Made by a program: the position numbers and the translations under genes. From Streptomyces sp. NBC_01231 (GTDB lineage: Bacteria > Actinomycetota > Actinomycetes > Streptomycetales > Streptomycetaceae): a stretch of DNA of 64,000 nucleotides. Below the pieces are notes generated by a model. The model was not told where the DNA came from, searched no databases, and saw nothing but the letters and a program-made list of their open reading frames with translations. The number at the start of each line of letters is the position of its first letter. The stretch's first letter is position 1. Below are positions 51,009 through 59,406 of the stretch, one piece after another. Location: positions 2,170,001-2,234,000 of the forward strand of contig CP108521.1 in assembly GCA_035999765.1 (NCBI GenBank). Reading direction: 5' to 3'.

Positions 51009-51722
51009 CTACGCCTTGGGCTCGAAGGCGTCCAGCACGCGTTCCAGCATCCGCTCGAACACCGCCTCCATGTCGATCGGCCCCGCATCCTCGGCGAACG
51101 CGGCGGCCAGCCTCGGATAGGCGCCGGAGGCGACCCGGCTGCCCAGATAGGCGATCCGCACCGCGTTCTCCTCACCCTCCGACCACGGCAGCGACCGTGC
51201 CCGCTCGGCCGAGGACAGCTCGGTCGCGACGTACGCCGTCACGCACCCGTTGAGCATCCCGAGCAGCTCCATCTTCGTACCGGAGGGTGCGTCGAGGGAG
51301 TCCATGCAGCTCATGCAGTACTCGAGATAGCGCAGGGCATTGGGGCTGAAGCCGTAGACAGGTGACATGAGCCGCGGCAGCCACGGATGCCGGTGCATGG
51401 CGGCCCGCGTCTGGTGCGCCACCCGGAGCATGTCCGCCCGCCAGTCACCGCTCGGCTCCCACAACTCGTGCTCGCCGCCGACCGCGTCCACCATCAGCTC
51501 GTACAGGTCCTCCTTACGGGGGACGTAGTTGTAGAGCGACATCGTCCCGCAGCCCAGTTCGGCCGCGACATGCCGCATGGAGACGCCGTCCAGCCCCTGC
51601 GCGTCGGCGATCCGCACCGCCGCCGCCGCGATGTCCGCACGCGTGAACGCCGGTCTCGGTCCCCGGCCCGCGCGCTCGGGACGGGCCCAGATCACTTCGG
51701 GTACCGCCGCTCGGCCCGCCAT
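51009..51722 (-). CDS. TetR family repressor of the adjacent ABC exporter
   Basis: A 237-residue TetR protein with helix-turn-helix SMRHVAAELGCGTMSLYNYVPRKEDLY around residues 48-74 and a TetR_C_11-like (tetracycline repressor-like) C-terminal domain. It is divergent from a two-gene ABC exporter. Two near-identical 17-bp palindromes lie in the intergenic region and just inside the exporter gene, strongly suggesting local repression relieved by a transported compound. Confidence 0.92.
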   Translation of the reverse strand: MAGRAAVPEVIWARPERAGRGPRPAFTRADIAAAAVRIADAQGLDGVSMRHVAAELGCGTMSLYNYVPRKEDLYELMVDAVGGEHELWEPSGDWRADMLRVAHQTRAAMHRHPWLPRLMSPVYGFSPNALRYLEYCMSCMDSLDAPSGTKMELLGMLNGCVTAYVATELSSAERARSLPWSEGEENAVRIAYLGSRVASGAYPRLAAAFAEDAGPIDMEAVFERMLERVLDAFEPKA

Positions 51723-51750
51723 CGATCATCACCTCGTCCACCATCGTAGT

Positions 51751-51767
51751 TACGTACAGCGTACGTA
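51751..51767. promoter_or_regulatory. TetR operator 1 (intergenic)
   Basis: TACGTAC-AGC-GTACGTA, a perfect 7-3-7 inverted repeat between the TetR and ABC genes. It covers the -35 region of the ABC promoter, whose -10 is probably TATGGT at 51774-51779. Confidence 0.85.
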
Positions 51768-51785
51768 GTGCGCTATGGTCGAGGC

Positions 51786-52745
51786 ATGACTTCTACGTAC
51801 GCTGTACTTAGTGAAGGCCTGGAGAAGCGTTTCGGTGCTGTCCACGCACTCCGCGGCCTGGACCTCGCGGTGGCGACCGGCACGGTCTGCGGAATCCTCG
51901 GACCGAACGGGGCGGGCAAGACCACGGCCGTCCGACTGCTCACCACCCTGCTGCGACCGGACGCCGGTTCCGCGCGGATCGCCGGACACGACCTCGTCCG
52001 GGAGGCGGCGGCGGTACGGACGAGGATCGGCGTCACCGGGCAGTACGCGTCCGTCGACGGGGACCTCACCGGCCGCCAGAACCTCCACCTGTTCGCCCGG
52101 CTGCACCGGGTGCGCGGGCCGGCCGAGCGGGCCGGTGACCTGCTCGACCGCTTCGGACTGACCGAGGCCGCCGACCGGCCCGCGTCCACCTACTCCGGCG
52201 GGATGCGCCGCCGTCTGGACCTGGCGGCGAGCCTGATCCGCCGCCCCGAGGTGCTGTTCCTGGACGAGCCGACGACCGGCCTCGACCCGGCGAGCCGGAA
52301 CCTGATCTGGGCCGCCGTACGCGACCTCACCGCGGACGGCACGACCGTACTGCTGACCACGCAGTACCTGGAGGAAGCCGACCAACTCGCCGACGACATC
52401 GCGCTGGTGGACCGGGGCCGGGTGGCACACACGGGTTCGCCGGCCGAACTGAAGGCGCTCATCGGGGCGCATGTCGAGGTGGTCGTCACGGACGTGGACG
52501 TCATGGCGACGGCGGCGGGCGTCCTCGACCAGCTCACCGGCGCGCAGCCGTCGTTCGACCACGAGCGGAAGGCCGTCAGCGCGGTCACCCGGGACTCGAC
52601 GCTCACGCTCCCCCGGCTGGTGCGTGAACTGGACTCGGCCGGCGTGCCGCTGCTGGACGCGAGCCTGCGCCCGCCGACCCTCGACGACGTGTTCCTCCGG
52701 CTCACCACGGAGACCGCCCTGGACCAGAAGGAGACCGCCGCATGA
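51786..52745 (+). CDS. ABC transporter ATP-binding protein (DrrA-like drug exporter)
   Basis: A 319-residue ATPase: Walker A GPNGAGKT at residues 39-46, signature YSGGMRRRLDLAASL near 138, Walker B LFLDEPTTGLD, and a C-terminal extension typical of DrrA-type exporters. It pairs with the following permease (4-base ATGA overlap). ATG 51786 is placed seven bases after TATGGT with no ribosome site, so the transcript is probably leaderless. Codons 4-9 contain a second copy of the operator. Confidence 0.93.
   Translation: MTSTYAVLSEGLEKRFGAVHALRGLDLAVATGTVCGILGPNGAGKTTAVRLLTTLLRPDAGSARIAGHDLVREAAAVRTRIGVTGQYASVDGDLTGRQNLHLFARLHRVRGPAERAGDLLDRFGLTEAADRPASTYSGGMRRRLDLAASLIRRPEVLFLDEPTTGLDPASRNLIWAAVRDLTADGTTVLLTTQYLEEADQLADDIALVDRGRVAHTGSPAELKALIGAHVEVVVTDVDVMATAAGVLDQLTGAQPSFDHERKAVSAVTRDSTLTLPRLVRELDSAGVPLLDASLRPPTLDDVFLRLTTETALDQKETAA
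51794..51810. promoter_or_regulatory. TetR operator 2 (inside the ABC gene start)
   Basis: TACGTACGCTGTACTTA; reversed it is TAAGTACAGCGTACGTA, differing from operator 1 at one position. The centres are 43 bp apart, about four helical turns, which would allow cooperative binding across the promoter. Confidence 0.8.
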
Positions 52746-53524
52746 GCACGCTGGCGTACGACGGAACCGCGATGCTCGGCCGCCAGCTGCGGCGGACACG
52801 GAACAACCCGGGCCTGATCGTCCTGACCCAGACCATGCCGGTCACCATGCTGCTGTTCTTCGGTTACGTCTTCGGCAGCGCACTGGCGATGCCGGGCGGG
52901 GAGTACCGCTCGTTCCTGGTGCCGGGCCTGCTGGTGGCGACCGCCGCGAACGGGATCATGACCGGGATGTTCCAGGCGGCCCAGGACACCCACCGGGGCG
53001 TGATGGACCGCTTCCGCACGCTGCCGATGAGCCGGGCCGCGGTACCGCTCGGCCAGGCGGGCGCGGATCTGGTGGTCACGGCGGCCGGCACGGTGCCCTT
53101 CCTGCTGGTGGGGCTCGCGGTGGGCTGGCGGATCGAGGGGAGCGCGTTCGAAGCGGTGGGCGCCTTCGGCCTGTTGCTGCTGTTCCGGTTCGCGACCACG
53201 TGGATCGGGATCTTCCTGGGCCTGCTCACCCGGAACGAGGAGGCCGCGGGCCAGCTGGGCGGCGCGACCTTCCTGCTGCCGCTGCTGTCGAACGCGTACA
53301 TCCCGACCGAGGGCCTGCCGGGCTGGCTGCGCGTGGTCGCCGAGTGGAATCCGATCAGCGCGATGTCGACGGCCCTGCGGGACCTGTTCGGAAACGCGCC
53401 GGTGCCTCAGGGTGCGGCCTGGCCGGTGGCCCATCCGGTCGCCGGGTCACTGGTCTGGTGCGCGGTGCTCCTGGCGGTGTTCGCGCCGGCTGCCGTGCAC
53501 CGGTACGCGAACGGCGAGCGATGA
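52742..53524 (+). CDS. ABC-2 type permease (DrrB-like)
   Basis: A 260-residue membrane protein with six helices and the ABC-2 pattern (FVPGLL-type motif as FLVPGLLVATAANGI, and SNAYIPTEGLPGWLRVVAEWNPIS near residue 182). It overlaps the ATPase gene by four bases and completes an exporter of the daunorubicin-resistance type, presumably for a toxic compound or antibiotic sensed by the divergent TetR. Confidence 0.93.
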   Translation: MSTLAYDGTAMLGRQLRRTRNNPGLIVLTQTMPVTMLLFFGYVFGSALAMPGGEYRSFLVPGLLVATAANGIMTGMFQAAQDTHRGVMDRFRTLPMSRAAVPLGQAGADLVVTAAGTVPFLLVGLAVGWRIEGSAFEAVGAFGLLLLFRFATTWIGIFLGLLTRNEEAAGQLGGATFLLPLLSNAYIPTEGLPGWLRVVAEWNPISAMSTALRDLFGNAPVPQGAAWPVAHPVAGSLVWCAVLLAVFAPAAVHRYANGER

Positions 53525-53857
53525 AGCATTGCCGTACGTGCCGGGCGTCGCGCCGCGGCCGGTACTGCCTGCCGCGGCGCCGGTAGGCCCGATCCACGCC
53601 CCTACCCGATCGACGCCCGTACCGGGCGGAGCCGTTGGACACGCCGGGTGGAGGCGTGCGGGCGGCGCGGGTGGGGGCGCGTGGTGGGCGCGGGGGATGG
53701 ACGGGGGTCTTGCCCCGCGCCCGGAAACCACGACCGGTGCGGCGCCGCGTGCCGTGGGAATGACGGACGGCTGGAGCGCGGCGTCGCGCCGGGACGACGT
53801 GGCGGCCCGAGCGGGGGCCCCTCGGGACGGCCCCGAGGAACGCCGGTGTCGGGTCGC
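53525..53857. other. 333-bp intergenic region
   Basis: Holds a GC hairpin near its left end (53551-53579). The rest is GC-rich sequence without a gene that has a ribosome site and codon bias. Several open frames cross it in both directions by chance. Confidence 0.6.
53551..53579 (+). terminator. GC-rich hairpin after the ABC exporter
   Basis: CGCCGCGGC (53551-53559) and GCCGCGGCG (53571-53579), a perfect 9-bp stem with an 11-base loop, 27 bp past the permease stop. No T-run. Confidence 0.65.
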
Positions 53858-54127
53858 TCAGCGCCCGCCGAACAGCGAGCGGCGCAGCCGTCGCAGTGGC
53901 GCGAAGAGCGAGACGCGGCGCACTCGCGCTCCCCTCGCACTTCGGTTCTGTGCGGGCTCACGTGCGGTCAGCTCGCGCATCAGCGAGGTCGCCTCGGCCG
54001 TCTCGACCTGCGGAACGGCGGGGCCGCCCAGCACCGAGAGATGGCGGTCGAGACGCGAACTGGTCGCGCTGCTCCCGCACGTGATCGCAGGGACCCTCGC
54101 CCTGCTGCGCACTGTTATCTGTTCCAT
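53858..54127 (-). CDS. Small basic hypothetical protein conserved in Streptomyces
   Basis: An 89-residue protein starting MEQITVRSRARVPAITCGSS and ending with the very basic VSLFAPLRRLRRSLFGG amphipathic helix. ATG 54127 has GGGGAG five bases upstream. I recall similar proteins in other Streptomyces, without function. It lies downstream of, and in the same direction as, the anti-sigma gene. The C-terminal Arg/Leu helix suggests membrane-surface or nucleic-acid binding. Confidence 0.65.
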   Translation of the reverse strand: MEQITVRSRARVPAITCGSSATSSRLDRHLSVLGGPAVPQVETAEATSLMRELTAREPAQNRSARGARVRRVSLFAPLRRLRRSLFGGR

Positions 54128-54253
54128 GTCACTCCCCACCCGTACGAGTCCACCCGGCCCGGGCAGAGTAACCCTATCGCTCCCTCGGGGCACTCGTGTA
54201 TCGCGGTCACAGGATTCACCTTCCCCACAAGGGCGTTGACGACTCCTTCTCGG

Positions 54254-55093
54254 TCAATCTCCAAATCCCACCGATTTCAGGGCGAGTTGGACAACTGGCT
54301 GAGTGGTGGGCTGCTCCGAGCCCCCATCCGGCTCGACGGTCACAGCGAGTGACGTCGCCGACTTGTCCAGCCCGGACGTGACCAAGGGCGTGTCGCCGGC
54401 GAAGAGTCCGAGGGAGCGCGGTTGCGCGTCGGGGCGCATGAGCCACAGTTGGCGTACGCGGTCACTCGGCGGATCGCCGTAGCCGCTCAGGGTCACCACC
54501 GCGCGCCCCTCTGATACGGAGGCGATCACTCCGATACTTCCACCCTGAGTGTCCCGCCCGATGCTCGACCGGGCGTCGGGAGCCCCGAGAACGTGGGCGA
54601 TCTCACGTGACTGGGCCCGCTCGGCGTTCAGCGTGTCCCGTGTCTGGTTGGCCTGGACGGCGAACAGGGACGCCACCACGAGGGCCGCTGCCGCCGTCGC
54701 CGTGGCGAACGGCACGAACAGAGGGCGCGGGCGCGGCGCACGGGAGCGTGACGGCGGTGGCTGCGTGCCCCACACATGCGGCGGCAACTGGGTCGCCCGC
54801 GCCCGTCCCGCGTCCTGCCGGGCGTGTTCCTGCCGGGCGGCGGGTTCCTGCGGAGTCGTGCGTACGGCGGCCAGCACCCGGTCGCGCAGCGCGGCGGGCG
54901 GCGGTGCGGCCGTCGACCAGGCGAGCCGGACGGCGTCCTCGGACAGGGTGCGGACCTCGGCGGCGCAGCGGGCGCAGCCCTTGAGGTGCTTCTCGAAGCG
55001 GACCCGCTCTGCGGGTTCCAGGGCGTCGAGGGCGTACGGGGCGGCGAGGGAGTGGAGATCCCCGCGGCGGAACAGGCGGTCACTCAGACTCAT
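54254..55093 (-). CDS. rskA: Anti-sigma-K factor RskA-like zinc anti-sigma factor
   Basis: A 279-residue protein. The N-terminal zinc anti-sigma motif is complete: His14, then His36-x3-Cys40-x2-Cys43. One transmembrane helix lies near residues 125-147, and the extracytoplasmic RskA domain follows (GRAVVTLSGYGDPPSDRVRQLWL). It should hold the sigma factor inactive at the membrane until regulated proteolysis. Its start overlaps the sigma gene stop by four bases. Confidence 0.93.
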   Translation of the reverse strand: MSLSDRLFRRGDLHSLAAPYALDALEPAERVRFEKHLKGCARCAAEVRTLSEDAVRLAWSTAAPPPAALRDRVLAAVRTTPQEPAARQEHARQDAGRARATQLPPHVWGTQPPPSRSRAPRPRPLFVPFATATAAAALVVASLFAVQANQTRDTLNAERAQSREIAHVLGAPDARSSIGRDTQGGSIGVIASVSEGRAVVTLSGYGDPPSDRVRQLWLMRPDAQPRSLGLFAGDTPLVTSGLDKSATSLAVTVEPDGGSEQPTTQPVVQLALKSVGFGD

Positions 55094-55632
55094 GCGGCAC
55101 CTCCCAGGCACTCGCGCAGCCGGGTGAGTCCGTCGCGCATGCGGGTCTTGACCGTGCCAAGGGGCAGGGAGAGCCGCTCGGCCACTTCACGGTACGTATA
55201 GCCCTCGTAATAGGCGAGTGTGACCGACTGGCGCTGCAGGGCGGTGAGTCCGTCCAGACAGCGTCGCACCCACTCCCGTTCGAGTCCGGCCTCGACCTCC
55301 TCGGTGACCTGGTCGAAGGCGGGGTGGTGGGAGCGGCGGGCCTCGCGCTGTTCGCGTTCGCCGGCCGCCCGGGCGCTGCGCACCCGGTCGACGGCCCGGC
55401 GGTGGGCGAGGGTGAGGACCCAGGACAGGGCGCTGCCGCGCCCGGGATCGAACCGCGACGCGGTACGCCAGAGTTCCAGCAGCACCTCCTGCGCCACCTC
55501 CTCCGACTGCGCGGGATCCCGTACCACCCTCCGCACAAGGCCGAACACCGGTCCGGACACCAGCCCGTACAACTCCTCGAAGGCCCTCTGGTCGCCGCCG
55601 GCCACCATCACCAGCAGCTCGTCCGCCTCCAA
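55090..55632 (-). CDS. sigK: ECF RNA polymerase sigma factor, SigK-like
   Basis: A 180-residue ECF sigma factor. Region 2 includes SEEVAQEVLLELWRTASRFDPGRGSALSWVLTLAHRRAVDRVR-type sequence, and region 4 has LTALQRQSVTLAYYEGYTYREVAERL. TTG 55632 is preferred because GGAGGGGGAGA stands five bases before it and the protein then starts like other SigK proteins; GTG 55701 or ATG 55686 would add 18-23 residues. It pairs with the RskA-like gene downstream and is divergent from the DUF4331 gene. Confidence 0.9.
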   Translation of the reverse strand: MEADELLVMVAGGDQRAFEELYGLVSGPVFGLVRRVVRDPAQSEEVAQEVLLELWRTASRFDPGRGSALSWVLTLAHRRAVDRVRSARAAGEREQREARRSHHPAFDQVTEEVEAGLEREWVRRCLDGLTALQRQSVTLAYYEGYTYREVAERLSLPLGTVKTRMRDGLTRLRECLGGAA

Positions 55633-55796
55633 CTCGTCTCCCCCTCCAGCCAGGCCGCACCTGGGTCGTCTCGTCCCACGAGGCATTCGCAACCAACCCA
55701 CCTCCGGCAGGGGTTACGGATCGGCGGGCCGAAAACGCGGGTGGCCGTCGATGAAACAAGTATTCAGCCGCTCCGTAAGAACGTTTGGGATTCGAC

Positions 55797-55823
55797 CAAT
55801 CCACCCTGCCGACCGCTCCGAAT
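55797..55823 (+). promoter_or_regulatory. Candidate SigK-type promoter for the DUF4331 gene
   Basis: CAATCC (55797-55802), 15-bp spacer, CCGAAT (55818-55823), 39 bp before ATG 55862. Mycobacterial SigK promoters, as I recall them, read CCATCC with a -10 of CCGAAT at 16-18 bp. The -10 match is exact, the -35 is one base off and the spacer is slightly short. Confidence 0.5.
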
Positions 55824-55861
55824 CGCGTTCGTCAGGCAAGTTGGCACTGAGGACGGACGGC

Positions 55862-57397
55862 ATGACACCAAACTCCAGGACCGGCGCGCGACACCGGAGC
55901 CTTGCGACCCTCATATGCGGAGCGCTGGCCGCCGGGGGGCTCGCAGCCGCCGGCGTGGCCACGCTGGAACCGGGGGCGGCCTCCGCCTCCAGCCACCGGG
56001 AGGCCCCGCTGATCTCGGGGCAGCCCCAGTACGACAACACCGACGTGTACGCGTTCGTCAGCCCGGACAAGCCGGACACGACGACCATCGTCGCCAACTG
56101 GATCCCGATGGAGGATCCGGCCGGCGGACCCAACTTCTTCACGTTCGCCGAGGACGCCGAGTACGACCTGCGCATCGACAGCGACGGTGACGCGCAGGAA
56201 GACCTGCTGTTCCGGTACACGTTCAAGACGCACACGAAGAACGACAAGACGTTCCTGTACAACACGGGTCCGGTCGAGAGCCTCGACGACCCCGACCTCA
56301 ACATCACGCAGACCTACGACCTCGAGCTGATCAAGCTGAAGCACCTGAAGGCGGTGTCGAAGACCAAGATCGCCAACGACGTGCCGGTGGCGCCGTCGAA
56401 CGTCGGCAAGGCGTCGATGCCGGACTACAACACCCTGCGCAAGCAGGCGATCCACAAGCTCGCCGGCGGCGCCCAGACGTTCGCCGGGCAGGCCGACGAC
56501 CCGTTCTTCCTGGACCTCAGGGTCTTCGACCTGCTGTACGGCGGGAACCTGTCCGAGGTCGGCAACGACACGCTCAAGGGCTACAACGTCAACTCCATCG
56601 CCCTGCAGGTCCCCAACAGCTTCCTCGCCGAGTCGCACGAACAGCCGATCGTCGGCATCTGGTCGACGACGCAGCGCGAGAACGCCAAGGGCTACTACTC
56701 GCAGGTCTCGCGCCTCGGCATGCCGCTGGTGAACGAGGTCGTCAACCCGCTGAAGGACAAGGACAAGTTCAACGCGTCCGCGCCGCGGGACGACGCGCAG
56801 TTCCTCGAGAACGTCACCAACCCGGAGCTGCCCAAGCTCATCGAGGGGATCTACAAGATCCCGGCGCCCGACGAGCCGCGCAACGACCTGGTCGACGTGT
56901 TCCTCAAGGGGGTCAAGGACCTCAACCAGCCGCCGTACGTGACGCCGTCGGAGCAGCTGCGGCTCAACACCTCGATCAAGCCGGCCGCCAAGCCCAAGCG
57001 GCTCGGCGTGCTCGACGGCGACACCGCGGGCTTCCCGAACGGGCGCCGGCTGACCGACGACGTGATCGACGCCTCGCTCCAGGTCGTCGAGGGTGAACTG
57101 CTCGGAGCGAAGAACGACCTCGGTGACGCGGTCGACAAGAACGACAAGGACTTCGAGAAGGCCTTCCCGTACGTCGCGCTGCCGACGGAGGGCTCGCGTG
57201 GCCCGCTCGCCAAGGGCACGACCGACGGGACCGACGTCCGCAGCCAGCTCGGCGACGCCCTTCAGCCGGCCGGCTCGGGCAGCTCCTCCGACAACATGAC
57301 CCTGATCGCGGGCTCGGCGGGCGCGGGCGCGCTCGGCATCCTGCTGATCGGCGGGGCCCTGATGTGGTGGCGCCGGATGCAGAACCGGGCGTACTAG
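55862..57397 (+). CDS. Secreted DUF4331 family protein with C-terminal membrane anchor
   Basis: A 511-residue protein with a signal peptide (about residues 1-44) and the DUF4331 opening SSHREAPLISGQPQYDNTDVYAFVSPDKPDT. A long Asp/Lys-rich domain with a metal-binding look follows, and a single C-terminal transmembrane helix precedes WWRRMQNRAY. The function of DUF4331 is unknown. Its divergence from sigK/rskA and a SigK-like promoter suggest it is the main target of that sigma factor. A hairpin ends the gene but the TPR gene follows. Confidence 0.92.
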   Translation: MTPNSRTGARHRSLATLICGALAAGGLAAAGVATLEPGAASASSHREAPLISGQPQYDNTDVYAFVSPDKPDTTTIVANWIPMEDPAGGPNFFTFAEDAEYDLRIDSDGDAQEDLLFRYTFKTHTKNDKTFLYNTGPVESLDDPDLNITQTYDLELIKLKHLKAVSKTKIANDVPVAPSNVGKASMPDYNTLRKQAIHKLAGGAQTFAGQADDPFFLDLRVFDLLYGGNLSEVGNDTLKGYNVNSIALQVPNSFLAESHEQPIVGIWSTTQRENAKGYYSQVSRLGMPLVNEVVNPLKDKDKFNASAPRDDAQFLENVTNPELPKLIEGIYKIPAPDEPRNDLVDVFLKGVKDLNQPPYVTPSEQLRLNTSIKPAAKPKRLGVLDGDTAGFPNGRRLTDDVIDASLQVVEGELLGAKNDLGDAVDKNDKDFEKAFPYVALPTEGSRGPLAKGTTDGTDVRSQLGDALQPAGSGSSSDNMTLIAGSAGAGALGILLIGGALMWWRRMQNRAY

Positions 57398-57404
57398 GCC
57401 GGCC

Positions 57405-57427
57405 CTCCCGGCCGCACCGGCCGGGAG
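57405..57427 (+). terminator. Hairpin terminator/attenuator after DUF4331
   Basis: CTCCCGGCCG (57405-57414), loop CAC, CGGCCGGGAG (57418-57427): a perfect 10-bp stem eight bases past the stop. It may separate or attenuate transcription into the TPR-NicO genes. Confidence 0.85.
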
Positions 57428-57540
57428 CCCGTCCCATCGACTGGCGCGGTCCGCTCGTACCCATCCCCCACGGCGCGGGCCGCGCCGCTGCACGGCAACC
57501 AGGTTGAACAGTCAGTCGACCCGTCGACCAAGGAGAGGGC

Positions 57541-59406
57541 ATGCCCCGGCGTACGAACGACAGCGCACCGGCCAGCGGCCACATGGCACCGCCACCCGCC
57601 GCACCGGAGCGCGAGCACGGCACGGGTTCACCCGCCGGGGCAGAGACACCGAGCACGCCGGAGGCCACCGAAGCGAAGACGCCGGCCTTCGGCCCGGAGC
57701 CGGCCACCACACCGCGCCCCGCCGGGACGGAGACGGACTCGGCGCCGCGCCCCGCCACGGCTGAGACGGACTCGGCGGCGCGCCCCGCCGCGGCTGAGGC
57801 AGACTCCGCGCCGCAGCCGCAGCCCGTCGAGGCTGAGGCCGAGACGGCCAGCGCGCCGGAAGCCGCGGGGTCACACCCCGACGGGCCGTCCGCAACGACC
57901 GGAACGGAAGCCGGCTCGGTTGCGGGCCCCGTACCCTCCCGCGAGGAAACCGGCGTGGGCCAGGGCGACGGCACCGATACCGGCACGCCGAGCGAGGAGC
58001 CCGCTGAGGTCGGTGAGGGGTCGGGCGGGGATCCGCGGGTCGTCGCCGTGCGGCGGGTCTCGGCTGCCGGACGGCGTTGGCGGGTTGCCCAACTCGCCGG
58101 GTGCGCCGCCCTGTTGGCGGTGGCGCTCACCGCCGGATCCATCGTGGTCGGGGCCGCTCGGGACGGCGGGGGCACGGGGGTGGCACCCGCGTCCGCCGCG
58201 CTGTCACCGCAGTTGCTCACCAGCGGTGACATCGACACGAGCATCACCGCTCTCCAGGCCCATCTCCGCGCCCAGCCACGGGACTTCAGCGGCTGGGCCA
58301 CCCTGGGTCTCGCCTACGTCGAGCAGGCCAGGACCAAGGGCGACCCCTCGCGCTACCCGCAGGCCGAGCGCGCCCTGAAGCACTCGCTGGACCTGGAGCC
58401 GGACAACGACCAGGCCCTGGCCGGCCGAGCGGCCCTCGCCGCCGCCCGGCACCACTTCGAGGACGCGCTGACGTACGCCGACCGGACCCTGGAACAGAAC
58501 CCCTACAGCGAACGCGCGCTGTCCACCCGTATCGACGCGCTCGTCGAACTCGGCCGCTACGACGACGCGTCGAAGGCGGCCGACACCGCCGACACCCGGC
58601 GGCCGGGCGTCCCCGTCTTCACGCGGTACGCGTACGTGCACGAGCTGCGCGGTGACGTACGGACCGCGAGGCGGGTGCTGGAGCAGGCGCTCGCCACCGC
58701 CACCGCCCCGGGAGACGTGGCGTACGTGTCCACCTCACTCGGCCAACTCGCCTGGAACCAGGGCGACTACAAGGCGGCCCTGAAGCACTACGCGCGCGCC
58801 CTCGCCGCCGACGAGAGCTACCTCCCGGCCCTGGAGGGCCGTGCCCGCGCCCAGGCCGCCGACGGCGACAAGGCCGCGGCGCTGCGGAACATGGAGGCCG
58901 TGGTCGCCCGCTACCCGCTGCCCGGCCCGCTGGTCGAACTCGGCGAGCTGTACGAGGACCGGGACGCCGACGGCGACCGTGCGAAGGCACACGACCAGTA
59001 CGCCCTCGTCGACGCCTGGACGGCACTCGCCCGCGCCAACAAGGTCAACGCCGACCTCGACACCGCGCTCGCCGCCGCCGACCACGGCGACAAGGCCGAG
59101 GCGCTGCGCGCGGCCCGCGCCGAGTGGTCCCGCCGCCACACCGTGCACACGGCGGACGCTCTCGCCTGGGCCCTGCACGTCAACGGCCGTGACGAGGAGG
59201 CCCTGCCGTACGCCCGCCGGGCCACCGCCACCGGCTACCGCAACGCCGCGTTCCGCTACCACCGCGGGATGATCGAGCGGGCCACCGGCCACGAGAAGGA
59301 AGCGCGCACCCATCTGACGGCGGCGCTGGAGCTGAACCCCGGCTTCTCGCCGCTGGGCGCCCGCGAGGCCCGTAAGGCGCTCAAGGCACTGGAGGCCGCC
59401 CGGTGA
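57541..59406 (+). CDS. TPR-repeat membrane protein
   Basis: A 621-residue protein. Residues 1-165 are a disordered, Pro/Ala/Glu-rich cytoplasmic tail with internal repeats (TETDSAPRPA, TAETDSAARPA, AAEADSAPQPQ). One membrane helix lies near 178-205, followed by about ten TPR motifs to the C-terminus (such as GQLAWNQGDYKAALKHYARAL). The TPR part would be extracytoplasmic and scaffold partner proteins. The NicO gene overlaps it by four bases, indicating that the two act together. Start ATG 57541 follows AAGGAGAGG. Confidence 0.88.
   Translation: MPRRTNDSAPASGHMAPPPAAPEREHGTGSPAGAETPSTPEATEAKTPAFGPEPATTPRPAGTETDSAPRPATAETDSAARPAAAEADSAPQPQPVEAEAETASAPEAAGSHPDGPSATTGTEAGSVAGPVPSREETGVGQGDGTDTGTPSEEPAEVGEGSGGDPRVVAVRRVSAAGRRWRVAQLAGCAALLAVALTAGSIVVGAARDGGGTGVAPASAALSPQLLTSGDIDTSITALQAHLRAQPRDFSGWATLGLAYVEQARTKGDPSRYPQAERALKHSLDLEPDNDQALAGRAALAAARHHFEDALTYADRTLEQNPYSERALSTRIDALVELGRYDDASKAADTADTRRPGVPVFTRYAYVHELRGDVRTARRVLEQALATATAPGDVAYVSTSLGQLAWNQGDYKAALKHYARALAADESYLPALEGRARAQAADGDKAAALRNMEAVVARYPLPGPLVELGELYEDRDADGDRAKAHDQYALVDAWTALARANKVNADLDTALAAADHGDKAEALRAARAEWSRRHTVHTADALAWALHVNGRDEEALPYARRATATGYRNAAFRYHRGMIERATGHEKEARTHLTAALELNPGFSPLGAREARKALKALEAAR

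Noticed and set aside
53521..53586. 21-residue Cys/Arg-rich ORF overlapping the ABC permease stop by ATGA
   Set aside because: The overlap and CXXC are suggestive, but most of the ORF is the GC hairpin; more likely a terminator than a gene.
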